Assembly (NCBI GenBank): GCA_030041225.1 | Contig: JASHOG010000041.1 | Coordinates: 1 to 33,334, forward strand | DNA: 33,334 nucleotides | Source of the DNA: Vulcanimicrobiota bacterium | GTDB taxonomy: Bacteria > Vulcanimicrobiota > Vulcanimicrobiia > Vulcanimicrobiales > Vulcanimicrobiaceae | Direction of reading: 5' to 3' | In this document: positions 7,889 through 15,495 of the stretch, in pieces | Numbering within the stretch: the stretch's first letter is position 1 | How the letters are laid out: each line of letters starts with the position of its first letter | Notes under the pieces: generated by a model | Database searches by the model: none | The model's input: the letters and a program-made list of their open reading frames with translations, nothing else | Told to the model about the DNA's origin: nothing | Translations under genes and position numbers: made by a program

Positions 7889-9942
7889 ACCGAGGCGCCC
7901 TTGCGACAGCGTTCTTCGGAGCGCTTATTGGCGCGTGCATGCTCGCGCTCGGTGCCGCGGCGCTTCTCGGAAGGGCGCCCACGATAGTGCACTCGTGGTC
8001 GCTACCGGCCTTCGGCACTCCGCACTTCGCCGCGACGCCGCTGAGCGGCTTCTTCGTGCTGATCGCCGGCACGATCGCCGTACCGAGCTCGATCTACTCG
8101 CTGGCCTACCTGCGCCGCTACCGCGGCGAATACTCGCTCGACGCCTTTGCTGCCCTTTACGTACTCGTGCTGCTCTCGGTGATCGCGATCTTCTTTGCCG
8201 CCGACGCCGTTTCATTTACAGTAGCGTGGGAAATCATGACGCTCACCTCGTGCGGGCTCATCTCGTTCGAGTGGCGCGACAGGAGAGCTGCACGTGCGGC
8301 GCTGCTCACGCTTGCCATGAGCGAGTTCGGAACACTCGCCGTCGTTCTCGCGTTTCTCCTCGCTGCGCGCCCTTCCGGAAGCCTCGACTTCACGGCAATC
8401 GCGGCCCATGCGGGCGCATTATCGCCGGTCGCTCGCGTCTTCATCGTATTGCTCTCGCTTTTCGGCTTCGGGGTTAAGGCGGGCGTGCTGCCCTTCAACG
8501 CATGGCTGCCGCGCGCGTACCCCGCCGCGCCTGCAAACGCGACCGCGATTATTGCGGGCGTGCTGGTCAACTGTGGCCTGTACGGCATGCTATTGCTCAA
8601 CCTCGTGCTCGTGCCTCAAAACGCAATGCTCTTCGGCGCTCTGGCGCTCGCCGTCGGCGCACTCAGCGCCATCGTCGGTATCCTCTACGCTACGATCGAT
8701 GACGATCTCAAACGCATGCTCGCCTTCTCGTCCGTGGAAAATCTCGGGATTGCCCTGACGGCGATCGGTGCCGGCGCAATTTTCCTCGCATTGCACCGAT
8801 TCGATCTCGCTGCGCTCGGCATCGGCGCCGGCCTTTGGCACATGGCGAATCACTCGCTCTACAAAGCGTTGCTCTTCCTCGGAGCGGGCGCCGTGGACAC
8901 GGTTGCCGGAAGCACTCGCATGAACCTCCTCGGCGGGCTCGTCCGCGCGGCGCCCGTGACCGCCACATGCTTTCTCGTCGCCGCGGTCGCTATCGCGGGA
9001 ATTCCACCGCTGAACGGCTTCGCGAGTGAATGGCTCACACTCGAGACGTTGCTGCGTAGCGCGGAGGTCGGCCTCGTGCCCGTCAAGATCGCGTTCGTTC
9101 TCGCGGGCGCGCTCATCGCGCTCACTGCAGCGCTGGCCGTGACGTGTTTCGTCAAAGCGTACGCGATGACGTTCCTCGGAACGCCACGCAGCGAGAGTAC
9201 GCGTAACGTGAGGCGAGAACTCCCGGCTGCAGCCGGAATCGGCATGGGGCTCCTCGCCGGCGCATGCGTCGTAGCGGGAATCTTCCCCGCGTACGCTATC
9301 CAGCTCATCGACGCCGCGCTGCCGGGTACGCTGCACGGTCAACTCGCTGCGGCGCTCCTGCCGCCTTTCCTCGAGTTCGGTCATGGGAGCGGTGGATTCA
9401 TGCGCGACTTCCACGCTCTCGGCGCGACGATCGGAGCCGGGATCATTCCGGGACGTAGCCTCGTCGTGCTCCATCGCGGCGGAGCGACCAATCCCGTCGT
9501 CTTCGCGATGTCGAGCACCTACCTCGCGGTTTTCTCTGCGGTCATTCTCGGGGGTGTCTTCGTCACCGTGCGGCTCTTCGCACGACGCACGGTCGCCCGC
9601 GCACGCGCGTGGGCGGGCGGTTTACGCTCCCTCTTGCCGGAGATGACGTACACGGCGACCGGATTCTCGAATCCGGTTCGCGTCATCTTTGAAGCGGTCT
9701 TCAACCCGCGTACCATCGAGAACACGCGCGAGGCGGTCCACGATCACTTCCGCGTCGCCATCACCAGACGGCGCGAGCGTGACTACGTCGGCGATCGGCT
9801 CGCCACCGAGCCTTTGGTCGCAAAGGTGCGGGACTACGCGAACGACCTCGCGCGCATGCACCACGGGCGCCTCGAAGGCTACGTGACGTACGCCCTTGTC
9901 GCGCTCGTCGTCGTCATGCTCGCCGTCGTCTTCTTGGCGTAA
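7885..9942 (+). CDS. HyfB-like antiporter subunit, copy 2 (NuoL/M/N family)
   Basis: This 685-residue membrane protein is a close paralogue of the operon's first gene, with a full N-terminal helix (about residues 5-30) missing from copy 1. From the SLP motif near residue 39 to the C-terminus the two align almost without gaps, sharing long identical stretches such as [19 protein letters not shown] and [17 protein letters not shown]. Ion-path residues are present: Glu in AWEIM, Lys in [16 protein letters not shown], and the later KALLFLGAG lysine. The start is the ATG overlapping the hyfI stop; an in-frame ATG at 7822 lies inside hyfI and is rejected. The 3' end overlaps the convergent ilvE gene by 64 bases. 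It closes the operon, so the two paralogues bracket the other subunits. Confidence 0.92.
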   Translation: MNRGALATAFFGALIGACMLALGAAALLGRAPTIVHSWSLPAFGTPHFAATPLSGFFVLIAGTIAVPSSIYSLAYLRRYRGEYSLDAFAALYVLVLLSVIAIFFAADAVSFTVAWEIMTLTSCGLISFEWRDRRAARAALLTLAMSEFGTLAVVLAFLLAARPSGSLDFTAIAAHAGALSPVARVFIVLLSLFGFGVKAGVLPFNAWLPRAYPAAPANATAIIAGVLVNCGLYGMLLLNLVLVPQNAMLFGALALAVGALSAIVGILYATIDDDLKRMLAFSSVENLGIALTAIGAGAIFLALHRFDLAALGIGAGLWHMANHSLYKALLFLGAGAVDTVAGSTRMNLLGGLVRAAPVTATCFLVAAVAIAGIPPLNGFASEWLTLETLLRSAEVGLVPVKIAFVLAGALIALTAALAVTCFVKAYAMTFLGTPRSESTRNVRRELPAAAGIGMGLLAGACVVAGIFPAYAIQLIDAALPGTLHGQLAAALLPPFLEFGHGSGGFMRDFHALGATIGAGIIPGRSLVVLHRGGATNPVVFAMSSTYLAVFSAVILGGVFVTVRLFARRTVARARAWAGGLRSLLPEMTYTATGFSNPVRVIFEAVFNPRTIENTREAVHDHFRVAITRRRERDYVGDRLATEPLVAKVRDYANDLARMHHGRLEGYVTYALVALVVVMLAVVFLA

Positions 9943-10874
9943 ACCGTGGTGAGCCAGGACGCATAGCGCGGTTCGCCACCGACGACGGCACGCTCGTACG
10001 TTTCGGCGACGCGCCGCGTGATCGGACCGATGCTGCCGTTACCGACGACGCGCTTGTCCACAGAGGCGACGTACGCGATGCCCGCCGCCGTTCCGCTGAA
10101 GAAGATCTCGTCGGCTGCGTAGAGCTCGCCGCGATCGATGGCGCGCTCGACCACCTCGACACCGAGATCGCCGGCGATCTCCATCACCGCGCGCCGCGTG
10201 CAACCCTCGAGGATGTTCTGGGAGGGATCCGGCGTGTAGAGCACACCGCGCCGCACGAGGAAGATATTTTCAGCGGAGCCTTCGGAGACGTGACCGTCGT
10301 ACGAGAGCAGGATCGCCTCGTCGTAGCCATTGCCCACCGCCTCGCTCTTCGCGAGCGCAGAGTTCACATAGACGCCCGTGATCTTCGCGCGCGGCGGCGC
10401 CATCGTGTCGTCGGCACGACGCCACGAGCTCACGCAGGCGCGAACGCCGCGCGACTTGTCGAGGTAGCTCGTGAACGGCAGCGGAACAATGGCGAAGAGC
10501 GACGGCACGTCGTGCAACCGGACACCGACGTCTTCGGCTGCCTTGAAGAGGCAAGGCCGTACGTAGACGTCGGTCTCATAGGCGTTGCGCTTGCACAGTT
10601 CGATTGTCGTCTCGATGAGCTCGTCGACGGCGAGCGGCGGTACCATGAGCAGCATCTTCGCAGAGATGAAGAGGCGCTCGTAGTGCTCGCGGAGTTGGAT
10701 GAGATAGAGCTCGCGCTCGCGCGGCGACCAATAGCCGCGAATTCCCTCGAAGCAACCGGTTCCATACTGCAAACCGTGCGTCAGGAGCCCGACCTTCGCT
10801 TCGCCGTAGCGGCGAAAGTCGCCGTTCGCGTAGATGACCGTCCCGTCGAGCACCGAGTTCTCATGCATACGCAT
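9879..10874 (-). CDS. ilvE: Branched-chain amino acid aminotransferase (PLP fold type IV)
   Basis: This 331-residue enzyme of the IlvE family would transfer amino groups between glutamate and branched-chain 2-oxo acids in the cytoplasm. Marks include HGLQYGTGCFEGIRGY near residue 33, the PLP lysine in PRAKITGVYVNSALAKSEA (about Lys164), SEGSAENIF, GCTRRAVMEIA, and the FSGTAAGI phosphate-binding loop. Length fits the family. The last 18 or so residues after YASWLTTVY are an unusual Lys/Thr-rich tail lying antisense to the 3' end of hyfB copy 2 (64-base convergent overlap). Two starts are possible, the ATG at 10874 or the one at 10868. It lies 30 bases downstream of polX on the same strand and may be co-transcribed with it. 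No binding site for a regulator was recognised. Confidence 0.93.
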   Translation of the reverse strand: MRMHENSVLDGTVIYANGDFRRYGEAKVGLLTHGLQYGTGCFEGIRGYWSPRERELYLIQLREHYERLFISAKMLLMVPPLAVDELIETTIELCKRNAYETDVYVRPCLFKAAEDVGVRLHDVPSLFAIVPLPFTSYLDKSRGVRACVSSWRRADDTMAPPRAKITGVYVNSALAKSEAVGNGYDEAILLSYDGHVSEGSAENIFLVRRGVLYTPDPSQNILEGCTRRAVMEIAGDLGVEVVERAIDRGELYAADEIFFSGTAAGIAYVASVDKRVVGNGSIGPITRRVAETYERAVVGGEPRYASWLTTVYAKKTTASMTTTSATRAYVT

Positions 10875-10904
10875 GCTGTTTCGCCCGCGAGCGCGAGGGA
10901 ACCC

Positions 10905-12626
10905 CTAGAGACCCCGCTTGCGGCGGATGAACGCGAGCAGCTCAGGCAAGGCCTTCGCGTTCAAGACGCGCTCCTTCGTGAGGCCGGCGCGGCGTGCCTG
11001 ACCGAGCGCGAGCTCGACGCCTTCGAGCGCCTCGACTCGATGCGCATCGCTGTCGAGCGCGAAGGTGACGCCGAACGAGGCGGCATGGCGCGCGAGCGTT
11101 CCGGAGAGATCGAGACGCGGCGCCTGCCCGTCGATCTCGAGCGCCGTTCCCGTGCGCGCCGCTGCGGAGAAAACGGCATCCTCGTCGAACTCGTAGCCCT
11201 CGAACTCGCCAAAGCGCCGTCCCGTCGGATGGCCGATAATCGTGACGAAAGGATTCTCGCACGCGCGAATGATGCGCGCGGTCATCTCCTGACGAGTCTG
11301 GTCGAATGCGTCGTGAACGCTCGCGATGACGAGGTCGAGCTCGGCAAGGACCGCGTCCGGATAGTCGAGCGAGCCGTCGGGGAGAATGTCGACCTCGCTT
11401 CCGTGCAATGTGTACACCGGATGGCGATCGCGCATGCTCTCGATCGTACGCCGCTGCTCGCGAATGCGCTCGACGCTCATGCCGAAGCGTCCACGCGACG
11501 GTGAGTGATCGCTGATCGCGTGGTACTCGTAGCCGCGAGCGGACGCCGCTTCGACCATCGCCTCGAGCTCGTTCCGTCCGTCGCTCCAGGTGGTGTGCAT
11601 GTGGAAGTCACCGCGCAGGTCTCCGATCTCCACGAGCGGCGGCAGCGCGTGCTTGAGCGCGAGATCGATCTCGTCGAGCCCGCTACGCAGCTCGGGTGGA
11701 ACGTACTGCATCCCCAGCCGCTCGTAGACGCCTTCCTCTTCCGCCGCCGTCGTCACCGCGCCGGTCGTGAGATCGAGTATCCCATTCTCGGAGACGCGCA
11801 GCCCCTTGCGAACGGCATACTCGCGCAACTTCACGTTGTGCTCGCGCGAGCCGGTGAAGTGCTGAAGCAAGTTCCCGTAGAGCTCGTCGGGCAGAACGCG
11901 GAGATCGATTTGGAGCGCACCGCCGAGCCAGACCGAGGCCTTCGTCGGCCCCTCGGCCAGCACGGCCTCCGCGTTCTCCCACGAGGTGAACCGTCGTATC
12001 ACGGCTTCAGGGTCGTCGGCGGTGCAGACGAGATCGACGTCGCCGACCGTTACTTCGTGACGACGCAACGACCCCGCCGGTGTGAGGCGATGGAGCGGCG
12101 GCCCTTGCGCGAGGAACGTCATGATCTCGCGCGCGATTGTCCGCGCACGCGCGAGCGGGACCCGCGTAAGGTGCGACTTGTACGCGAGCAGCGAACGGCG
12201 CCAGTTGTCGAGCGTCTTGCTCCCGATGCGTGGCGCCCCATCGAGACGTCCCGCGCGAAGCGCCGCTTCGAGATCGTTGAGCGAGGCAACGCCGTACTCT
12301 TCGTAGAGCATCGCGGCGGTTTTCGTGCCTATTCCGGCGACGTCGAGCAGCTCGAGGACGCTCGGCGGAAAGCGCCCGTGCAGCGCGCGGAGCTGATCTG
12401 CGTAGCCGGTCTTCATGAGCTGCTCGATCACGGCGCCGATCGACTTCCCGATGCCCGGCAGCTGTAGGTGTTCACCGCTTGAGACGAGGCCCGCGAGGGG
12501 CGGCGCGTTCTCGATGCTCGCCGCCGCCTTTTCATAGGCCATGTACTTGTAGAACGACTCGCCGGCCATTTCCATGAGCCTGCGAATCTCGAGGAGCCTC
12601 GCGGCGACCTGGGCATTGCTCAGCAT
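10905..12626 (-). CDS. polX: Bacterial family X DNA polymerase with PHP domain
   Basis: This 573-residue protein matches bacterial PolX, a gap-filling repair polymerase with a C-terminal PHP nuclease domain. N-terminal helix-hairpin-helix motifs are seen at LPGIGKSIGAVI (57-68) and VAGIGTKTAAML (96-107). The polymerase motif GSLRRHEVTVGDVDLV supplies Asp196 and Asp198, and IDLRVLP supplies Asp241, so the catalytic triad is complete. The PHP domain from about residue 338 starts with DFHMHTTWSDG (metal-binding His342 and His344) and keeps IGHPTGR and DSDAH. The start at 12626 was chosen because it aligns with the usual N-terminus and gives the usual length (about 570 residues); an ATG at 12641 and one at 12719 are alternatives, the last overlapping the divergent neighbour. 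No clear ribosome binding site marks any of them. Confidence 0.93.
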   Translation of the reverse strand: MLSNAQVAARLLEIRRLMEMAGESFYKYMAYEKAAASIENAPPLAGLVSSGEHLQLPGIGKSIGAVIEQLMKTGYADQLRALHGRFPPSVLELLDVAGIGTKTAAMLYEEYGVASLNDLEAALRAGRLDGAPRIGSKTLDNWRRSLLAYKSHLTRVPLARARTIAREIMTFLAQGPPLHRLTPAGSLRRHEVTVGDVDLVCTADDPEAVIRRFTSWENAEAVLAEGPTKASVWLGGALQIDLRVLPDELYGNLLQHFTGSREHNVKLREYAVRKGLRVSENGILDLTTGAVTTAAEEEGVYERLGMQYVPPELRSGLDEIDLALKHALPPLVEIGDLRGDFHMHTTWSDGRNELEAMVEAASARGYEYHAISDHSPSRGRFGMSVERIREQRRTIESMRDRHPVYTLHGSEVDILPDGSLDYPDAVLAELDLVIASVHDAFDQTRQEMTARIIRACENPFVTIIGHPTGRRFGEFEGYEFDEDAVFSAAARTGTALEIDGQAPRLDLSGTLARHAASFGVTFALDSDAHRVEALEGVELALGQARRAGLTKERVLNAKALPELLAFIRRKRGL

Positions 12627-12687
12627 CGGCAGGGGAGGCATTCGGCTCGCGCGGACGGCGTGCCCGCCGCGGCGAACGCAGGGCGGC

Positions 12688-13794
12688 ATGAAGCCTCGTC
12701 TCGACCCGTCGATTTTCAACCTGCCCGTCGAGAAGATGCGCGACGGTTATTACTCGGACACGTACTTCAACCGCGCGCGCGAGATCCTGGAGCGTGACGG
12801 CGCACACCCGATCGTGCGGATGCAAGTCTTCCAGCGCGCCGATGCGGTGCTCTGTGGAATCGACGAGGCGCTCGCCATTCTCCGGCTCTGCAGCGGGCAG
12901 CGCCGCGGTAACGATACGTGGGAAGATGGCTGGTCTTCACTCGTCGTGCGAGCGCTCCCCGACGGCTCGCACGTTGCGCCGTACGAGACGATCCTCGTCA
13001 TCGAAGGCGACTATGGCCTCTTCGCACATTTGGAGACGTGCTACCTCGGCGTGCTCTCGCGCCGCACGCGCATCGCAACGAACGCACGTGACATCGTCTC
13101 GGCCGCAAACGGAAAGACGGTGCTCTTCTTCCCTGCGCGCTTCGACCACCATCTTGTTCAGACGGGAGACGGTTATGCGGCGTACATCTCCGGTGCGCTC
13201 GGCGTCTCAACCGATGCGAACGCCGAGTGGTGGGGTGCGCGCGGCATCGGCACCGTGCCGCACGCGCTGATCGCTGCCTACGGCGGCGACACGGTGCTCG
13301 CAACGCAGAAGGTTGCGCAGTATGCGCAAGCACAGGCTCAAATCATCGCACTCGTCGATTTCGACAACGACTGCGTCGGCGCAAGCCTCGGTGTTGCGCG
13401 CGCCTTGCGCGATCGTCTCTGGGGCGTGCGCCTCGACACGTCGCAAACGCTCGTCGACAGGTCGCTCTGGAATGAGATGGGGACGTTCAACCCGACCGGC
13501 GTCTGTCCGCGTCTTGTGCGCAACGTCCGTCACGCTCTCGACGGTGAAGGGTTCACGGGCGTGCGCATCGTCGTGAGCGGCGGCTTCAATCCGCAGCGAA
13601 TCGCGGCGTTCGAGCGTGACGATGTCCCCGTCGACGCCTACGCGGTTGGGAGCGCCTTCTTCGATAATGCCGGACGCTTCGATTTCACTGCCGACATCGC
13701 CGCAATTCAAGAGAACGGGAAGTGGCGGGCGTGCCACAAAGTCGGGCGTCCCGAACGCCCGAATCCCCGCTTAGAACGAGTGGAGATGGAATAA
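12688..13794 (+). CDS. Nicotinate phosphoribosyltransferase-like protein
   Basis: This 368-residue protein belongs to the type II phosphoribosyltransferase group (nicotinate or quinolinate phosphoribosyltransferase fold), which joins a pyridine carboxylate to phosphoribosyl pyrophosphate in NAD synthesis or salvage. Visible marks are the early YYSDTYF segment near residue 21, GTVPHALIAAYGGD in the middle, VDFDNDC, GVRLDTS, and VVSGGFN near the C-terminus, in the order expected for the phosphate-binding barrel. It is shorter than the E. coli PncB and resembles the compact archaeal and bacterial nicotinate type. The start is the ATG at 12688, about 60 bases from the divergent polX start; CAGGG just upstream is a weak ribosome binding site. 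It converges with the PfpI gene with one base between the stops. Confidence 0.85.
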   Translation: MKPRLDPSIFNLPVEKMRDGYYSDTYFNRAREILERDGAHPIVRMQVFQRADAVLCGIDEALAILRLCSGQRRGNDTWEDGWSSLVVRALPDGSHVAPYETILVIEGDYGLFAHLETCYLGVLSRRTRIATNARDIVSAANGKTVLFFPARFDHHLVQTGDGYAAYISGALGVSTDANAEWWGARGIGTVPHALIAAYGGDTVLATQKVAQYAQAQAQIIALVDFDNDCVGASLGVARALRDRLWGVRLDTSQTLVDRSLWNEMGTFNPTGVCPRLVRNVRHALDGEGFTGVRIVVSGGFNPQRIAAFERDDVPVDAYAVGSAFFDNAGRFDFTADIAAIQENGKWRACHKVGRPERPNPRLERVEME

Positions 13795-13795
13795 A

Positions 13796-14356
13796 CTATG
13801 CAACGGGAGTCGCTGCGGTTGCGAGTTTTTCGATCATCGTGCGATTGAACTGCGGCATGTCCTCGCCGCCTCGCGTTGAGACCCAGTTCGAATCCTGAAC
13901 CGTCGGCTGATCGCGATAGAGTCCGCCGGCATTGCGAATGTCGTCGGAGATCGACGGCGCGCCGGTGAGCTGACGTCCACGAACGACCTGCGCGGATATG
14001 AGGACCTGAGCGCCGTGTCCGACGGAAAACACCGGCTTCTTCACCGAGTCGAACTCGCGAACGAAGCGCTGCACGTCACGATTGGCACGCAGCCGGTCGG
14101 GTGAGGTACCGCCGGGAATAAGGAGGGCGTCAAAATCATCGGCCGTGCAATCGGCGACGAGCTCTTCGGCACGCGACGTTCCGCCGTCGTCCAACCCACG
14201 TTTGCCGCGAATGCGCTGACGTGCCTTCTCATCGATTCCGACGATCGTCACGACCGCGCCTGCCTCCTCGAGCGCGCGCCGAGCTTCGACGAGGTCCTGC
14301 TCTTCGTATCCGTCACCGATGAGCGCGGCGACTCGCTTTCCTTCGACTCCTTGCAT
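13796..14356 (-). CDS. DJ-1/PfpI family protein lacking the catalytic cysteine
   Basis: This 186-residue protein has the class I glutamine amidotransferase-like fold of the DJ-1/PfpI (YhbO, protein/nucleic acid deglycase) family. The family Glu is present in DGYEEQDL (about residues 15-22), as is LLIPGG (78-83). The nucleophile elbow normally reads CHG; here it reads SVGHGAQVL with Gly113 (codon GGA) in place of cysteine, followed by His114. The remaining downstream sequence (RGRQLTGAPSISDDIRNAGG) is normal for the family, so this is not a frameshift. Deglycase or peptidase activity through the usual thiol is therefore not expected, and the protein may be a binding or chaperone-like homologue; that is inference. 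It lies just upstream of the SDR gene's 3' end and may be co-transcribed with it. Confidence 0.88.
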   Translation of the reverse strand: MQGVEGKRVAALIGDGYEEQDLVEARRALEEAGAVVTIVGIDEKARQRIRGKRGLDDGGTSRAEELVADCTADDFDALLIPGGTSPDRLRANRDVQRFVREFDSVKKPVFSVGHGAQVLISAQVVRGRQLTGAPSISDDIRNAGGLYRDQPTVQDSNWVSTRGGEDMPQFNRTMIEKLATAATPVA

Positions 14357-14376
14357 CGGCGTCCCGATTCGCGCTC

Positions 14377-15144
14377 CTATCCGAAGAGGCCTCGAATGAG
14401 GCCGCCGTCGATCGAGATCGTCTGCCCGGTGATGTAGCGCGCCGGCTCGCCGCAGAGAAAGGCCACGAGCGGCGCAAACTCCTGCGGCGTCGCAATGCGC
14501 CCGATAGGAACCTCCCGGACCGCCTCGTGCATCGCCGCGTCGTCACCGTACACTTGACGGAGGCGCTCGGTCGCCACGCGCCCGGTTGCGATCGCGTTGA
14601 TCGTGATTCCGTCGCGCGCGACGTCTCCTGCGAGTGACTTGAGTGCGGCGACGAGGCCGGTGCGAAATGCGTCCGAGAGCACGAGATTTGGAATCGGCTG
14701 CTTCACCGACGTCGAAGTGAGCGCGACGATGCGTCCCCAGTGCTTGGCTTTCATCGCAGGAAGAACGCCGTCGACGAGGTCGAGCATCGCACGTAACGTC
14801 ACGCGGTAGCCGAGGTCCCAATCCTGCGGCGAGAGTTGCTCGTAGGTACCCGGTTTCGGACCGCCCCCGTTCGCTACGAGAATCTCGACGTTTCCGAAGA
14901 CGCTCTCGACCTCACCAAGCATCGCGCGAATGCTCGACGCGTCAGCCAGATCGACAGAAAATGCTCGCGCATCCTTTGCCCCGGCCTCCTTCGCCCGCTG
15001 CGCGACCTCTGCCAAGAGCTGCGTGCGCCGTGCCGCGACGGCGATGCGTACACCTTCCGCGGCAAGAGCGAGCGCTACGGCCTCGCCGATTCCCGAGCTC
15101 GCGCCCGTGACCAGTGCGACTTTTCCCTGTACCCCGAGGTCCAC
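14377..15144 (-). CDS. SDR-family protein with non-canonical active site
   Basis: This 255-residue Rossmann-fold protein of the short-chain dehydrogenase/reductase superfamily has the cofactor motif TGASSGIG (13-20) and ends with the usual [12 protein letters not shown]. The structural NNAG motif is replaced by ANGGGP. The catalytic YxxxK reads SDAFR, so Tyr is Ser157 and the Lys is Arg161, while Ser144 is kept. This fits a known divergent SDR subgroup with NGGGP rather than a damaged gene. Substrate unknown. The GTG at 15144 gives the normal N-terminus ([15 protein letters not shown]); the ATG at 15174 would add ten residues and lies beside the rpsO -35 region. A GGAGGT at 15163-15168 is rather far from the GTG. 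PfpI follows 20 bases downstream. Confidence 0.85.
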   Translation of the reverse strand: MDLGVQGKVALVTGASSGIGEAVALALAAEGVRIAVAARRTQLLAEVAQRAKEAGAKDARAFSVDLADASSIRAMLGEVESVFGNVEILVANGGGPKPGTYEQLSPQDWDLGYRVTLRAMLDLVDGVLPAMKAKHWGRIVALTSTSVKQPIPNLVLSDAFRTGLVAALKSLAGDVARDGITINAIATGRVATERLRQVYGDDAAMHEAVREVPIGRIATPQEFAPLVAFLCGEPARYITGQTISIDGGLIRGLFG

Positions 15145-15178
15145 GCACGAAGGTATCGGGAAACCTCCGTCCATCCCC

Positions 15179-15207
15179 TTGCGGTTGCAGCCGGGCCCCG
15201 GTATACT
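15179..15207 (+). promoter_or_regulatory. Promoter of rpsO, probably giving a leaderless mRNA
   Basis: The -35 hexamer TTGCGG (15179-15184) and the -10 hexamer TATACT (15202-15207) are separated by exactly 17 bases. The rpsO ATG begins at 15217, only nine bases after the -10 box, so transcription would start at or within a few bases of the start codon. No Shine-Dalgarno sequence is found before the ATG. Confidence 0.65.
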
Positions 15208-15216
15208 AGCGCGGTC

Positions 15217-15486
15217 ATGCCGCTCACCAAGGAGCAAAAGGCGGAGATCGCAACCAAGCACGGTCGCAGTTCGAACGACACGGGTTCGGCCGAAGTGCAG
15301 ATCGCGGTGCTCACCGCTTCCATCAATCAGCTCACCGATCACCTGAAGACGCACAAGAAAGACCATCACAGCCGGCGCGGCCTGCTGCTGCAAGTCGGGC
15401 GCCGGCGAAGCCTTTTGAACTACCTGCAGCGCAGCGACCTCGAACGCTATCGCAAACTCTTGAGCGAGCTCGGGCTCCGTCGCTAA
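15217..15486 (+). CDS. rpsO: 30S ribosomal protein S15
   Basis: This encodes 89 residues, the standard length of S15, a primary 16S rRNA-binding protein of the small subunit platform. Clear marks are [11 protein letters not shown] at the N-terminus, [20 protein letters not shown], the rRNA-binding [12 protein letters not shown] segment, and RRRSLLNYL. The ATG was chosen because it gives the exact family start; the open frame upstream is antisense to the SDR gene. A strong promoter lies immediately before it and no ribosome binding site is seen, so translation is probably leaderless. In many bacteria rpsO is followed directly by pnp; here pnp lies 1.76 kb further on, separated by an antisense gene. 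Confidence 0.97.
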   Translation: MPLTKEQKAEIATKHGRSSNDTGSAEVQIAVLTASINQLTDHLKTHKKDHHSRRGLLLQVGRRRSLLNYLQRSDLERYRKLLSELGLRR

Positions 15487-15495
15487 AGCGCTGAC

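Noticed and set aside
10290-12467. Two long + strand frames opposite ilvE and polX
   Set aside because: Both are Arg/Glu/Val-rich shadows; the minus-strand genes carry complete catalytic motifs.
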